Source: Campylobacterota bacterium
GTDB taxonomy: Bacteria > Campylobacterota > Campylobacteria > Campylobacterales > JAADDX01
Direction of reading: 5' to 3'
Assembly (NCBI GenBank): GCA_013153685.1
Contig: JAADDX010000055.1
Location: forward strand, 1-33,119
Length of the DNA stretch: 33,119 nt
Positions 31,975 through 33,119 of this stretch are shown here, piece by piece. The notes below the pieces were generated by a model. It saw only the letters and a list, made by a program, of their open reading frames with translations, did no database searches and was not told the DNA's origin. The position numbers were made by a program, and so were the translations under genes. Position 1 is the first letter of the stretch, and each line of letters begins with the position of its first letter.

Positions 31975-32416
31975 TTTTTTCTCCTTTGATAATTTTTAAA
32001 ATTTCCTCTTTTGGAATTTCTAATTTTTGTGAAATTGTATCAATATCCATACCAATTTCTAATAAAACTTTTACTGCTTTTTGGTGAGCTTGTTCTATTC
32101 CTCGCTCCATTCCTTGCTCGTATCCGATATGCCAACTTGGTAAATCTTGGTAAGTTGTAGTTCTTAACATTTCCATCTCCTTAACATCAGTTAATAAATC
32201 TCTATTTGTGCTTAATGTCTCTAACATCATAATATATTTTCTGTATTGATTCAAATTCTCATCAGTATAGTCTCTTAATTTATCTATAATGTATTTTATC
32301 ACATCTTTTGGATTTTTGTCCTTAAAATCACATAAAATTGCTAAAACTAACGCTTCTGGGGAGTTTTGATGAAGTAAATTCATTTTTATATTAAATTTAC
32401 CCATTGATACCACCAT
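31964..32416 (-). pseudogene. 5'-truncated Rpn/PD-(D/E)XK transposase-like fragment
   Basis: This is an open frame of 150 residues that matches only the C-terminal half of Rpn-type recombination-promoting nuclease/putative transposase proteins: LLHQNSPEALVLAILCDFKDK, then LETLSTNRDLL, LPSWHIGYEQGMERGIEQ and a short C-terminal helical region. Full-length relatives are about 250-300 residues and begin with the nuclease domain, which is absent because uppP occupies the upstream sequence. The frame overlaps the uppP end by 20 bases and the ilvD start by 11. No good ribosome binding site precedes its Met codons, so it may be translated only by read-over from uppP, if at all. It is most likely a remnant, though a retained short protein is possible. 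Confidence 0.6.
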
Positions 32417-33119
32417 AAAAATACAATAAAACTATCCCAAAAACAATCCTATACCACCCAAAAGCAACAAAAGTAAACTTCTCTAAAAATTTCAAAAACA
32501 ATCTCATCGTAATATATGCTACTACAAATGCCGTAACAAATCCACTAAGTAACACTACCATATTTTGTCCTACAAATTCGTTATAGTGTTTTAAGATATC
32601 ATATCCACTTGCCGCAAGCATTACGGGAAATGCAAGCAAAAAGCTAAATTCCGCACTTGCTTGTCTACTAAGCCCACTCAAAAGTCCTCCAATGATTGTA
32701 GCCCCACTTCTACTTGTGCCTGGAATTAAGGCAAAAACTTGTGCTATTCCGATAAATAAGGCTTGTTTGAAGCTAACTTCTTCTATGTCTGATATATGAT
32801 GATGTTTTTCTTTATAAAATTTCTCTACTACCAAAAACACAATTCCACCTATAACAAACATAATAGCTACAATCTGCACCGAAAAAAGCTCTTTTATTTG
32901 GTGTCTAAAGATAAACCCAATTATCGCAAGCGGCAAAAATGCTACAAAAATCTTACTCCAAAGGTTTATCTCTTTGAAATTAAACTTATCTTTATAATTT
33001 AAAACTATTGCTAAAATACTTGCAAGCTGGATTATCACTTCAAAGGCTTTATTTTCGCTATTTTGAGGAAGTCCAAGCCACTGAGATACTATTATCATAT
33101 GTCCGGTTGAAGAGATTGG
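32397..33119 (-). CDS. uppP: undecaprenyl-diphosphatase UppP (BacA), partial at N-terminus
   Basis: UppP dephosphorylates undecaprenyl diphosphate to recycle the lipid carrier for cell-wall and surface polysaccharide synthesis. The ORF track starts at an internal Met (33098), but the frame stays open to the window end and the last 21 bases encode PISSTGH, the family signature, directly before [11 protein letters not shown]. The second signature, [13 protein letters not shown], is present, with several membrane segments after it. About 20 residues of the N-terminus lie outside the window. The gene ends with a normal C-terminal membrane segment. Confidence 0.95.
   Translation of the reverse strand, partial: PISSTGHMIIVSQWLGLPQNSENKAFEVIIQLASILAIVLNYKDKFNFKEINLWSKIFVAFLPLAIIGFIFRHQIKELFSVQIVAIMFVIGGIVFLVVEKFYKEKHHHISDIEEVSFKQALFIGIAQVFALIPGTSRSGATIIGGLLSGLSRQASAEFSFLLAFPVMLAASGYDILKHYNEFVGQNMVVLLSGFVTAFVVAYITMRLFLKFLEKFTFVAFGWYRIVFGIVLLYFYGGING

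Overview
The window is chromosomal DNA from a low-GC member of the Campylobacterota (former Epsilonproteobacteria). The evidence is a Campylobacter/Helicobacter-type flagellin with a sigma28 promoter, FlgP/LPP20-family proteins, a UbiA-type prenyltransferase of the kind used in the futalosine menaquinone route, a class III-like hybrid cluster protein, TTCAC-core DnaA boxes, and promoters made of a T-tract plus an extended -10. The combination of Amt, Hcp and NADP-type glutamate dehydrogenase would fit a vent-type Nautiliales organism (Nautilia/Caminibacter/Lebetimonas). That placement is inference, not proof.

Layout. (1) 1-4.1 kb: 5' end of flagellin, amtB, a divergent ferritin-like protein, and kdsA with an unknown partner gene. 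(2) 4.1-6.7 kb: dnaA and dnaN, with a convincing replication origin between them (five TTCAC-core DnaA boxes, a short gap, then five DnaA-trio triplets). (3) 6.7-11.6 kb: tig, clpP, a degenerate GGDEF protein, def and comM, all on the + strand and tightly packed. (4) 11.6-13.5 kb: hcp plus a bacteriohemerythrin on the minus strand, with an FNR-like box in the class II activator position. (5) 13.6-16.4 kb: metF, hemE and an mqnP-like gene. (6) 16.5-25.1 kb: a long tightly packed + strand run: HDOD protein, rnc, aroC, M50 peptidase, DJ-1/PfpI, unknown gene, livF-type ATPase, PilM/PilN-like protein, pseudo-dihydroorotase and moaA. (7) 25.1-30.2 kb, minus strand: gdhA, a lipoprotein, a PilO-like protein, a uracil-DNA-glycosylase-like protein, a YjfB-like motility protein, then two tandem FlgP-like paralogues interleaved with small lipoproteins, one of them missed by the ORF track. 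(8) 30.3-33.1 kb, minus strand: ilvD, a 5'-truncated Rpn-type nuclease/transposase fragment, and uppP, which runs off the window.

How the parts fit. The most interesting region is 26.5-30.2 kb. It combines sigma28- and sigma54-type promoters, two FlgP-like proteins that lack a lipobox, several short lipoproteins and a motility protein, which suggests a flagellar/envelope accessory module. A glycosylase-like protein and a PilO-like protein sit in the same run. Nitrogen use is a second theme (amtB, hcp, gdhA). The rest is mainly housekeeping: replication, protein quality control, and cofactor and amino-acid biosynthesis. I saw no tRNA, rRNA, CRISPR array, insertion sequence or recognisable riboswitch. 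No stretch longer than 300 bases lacks a gene.
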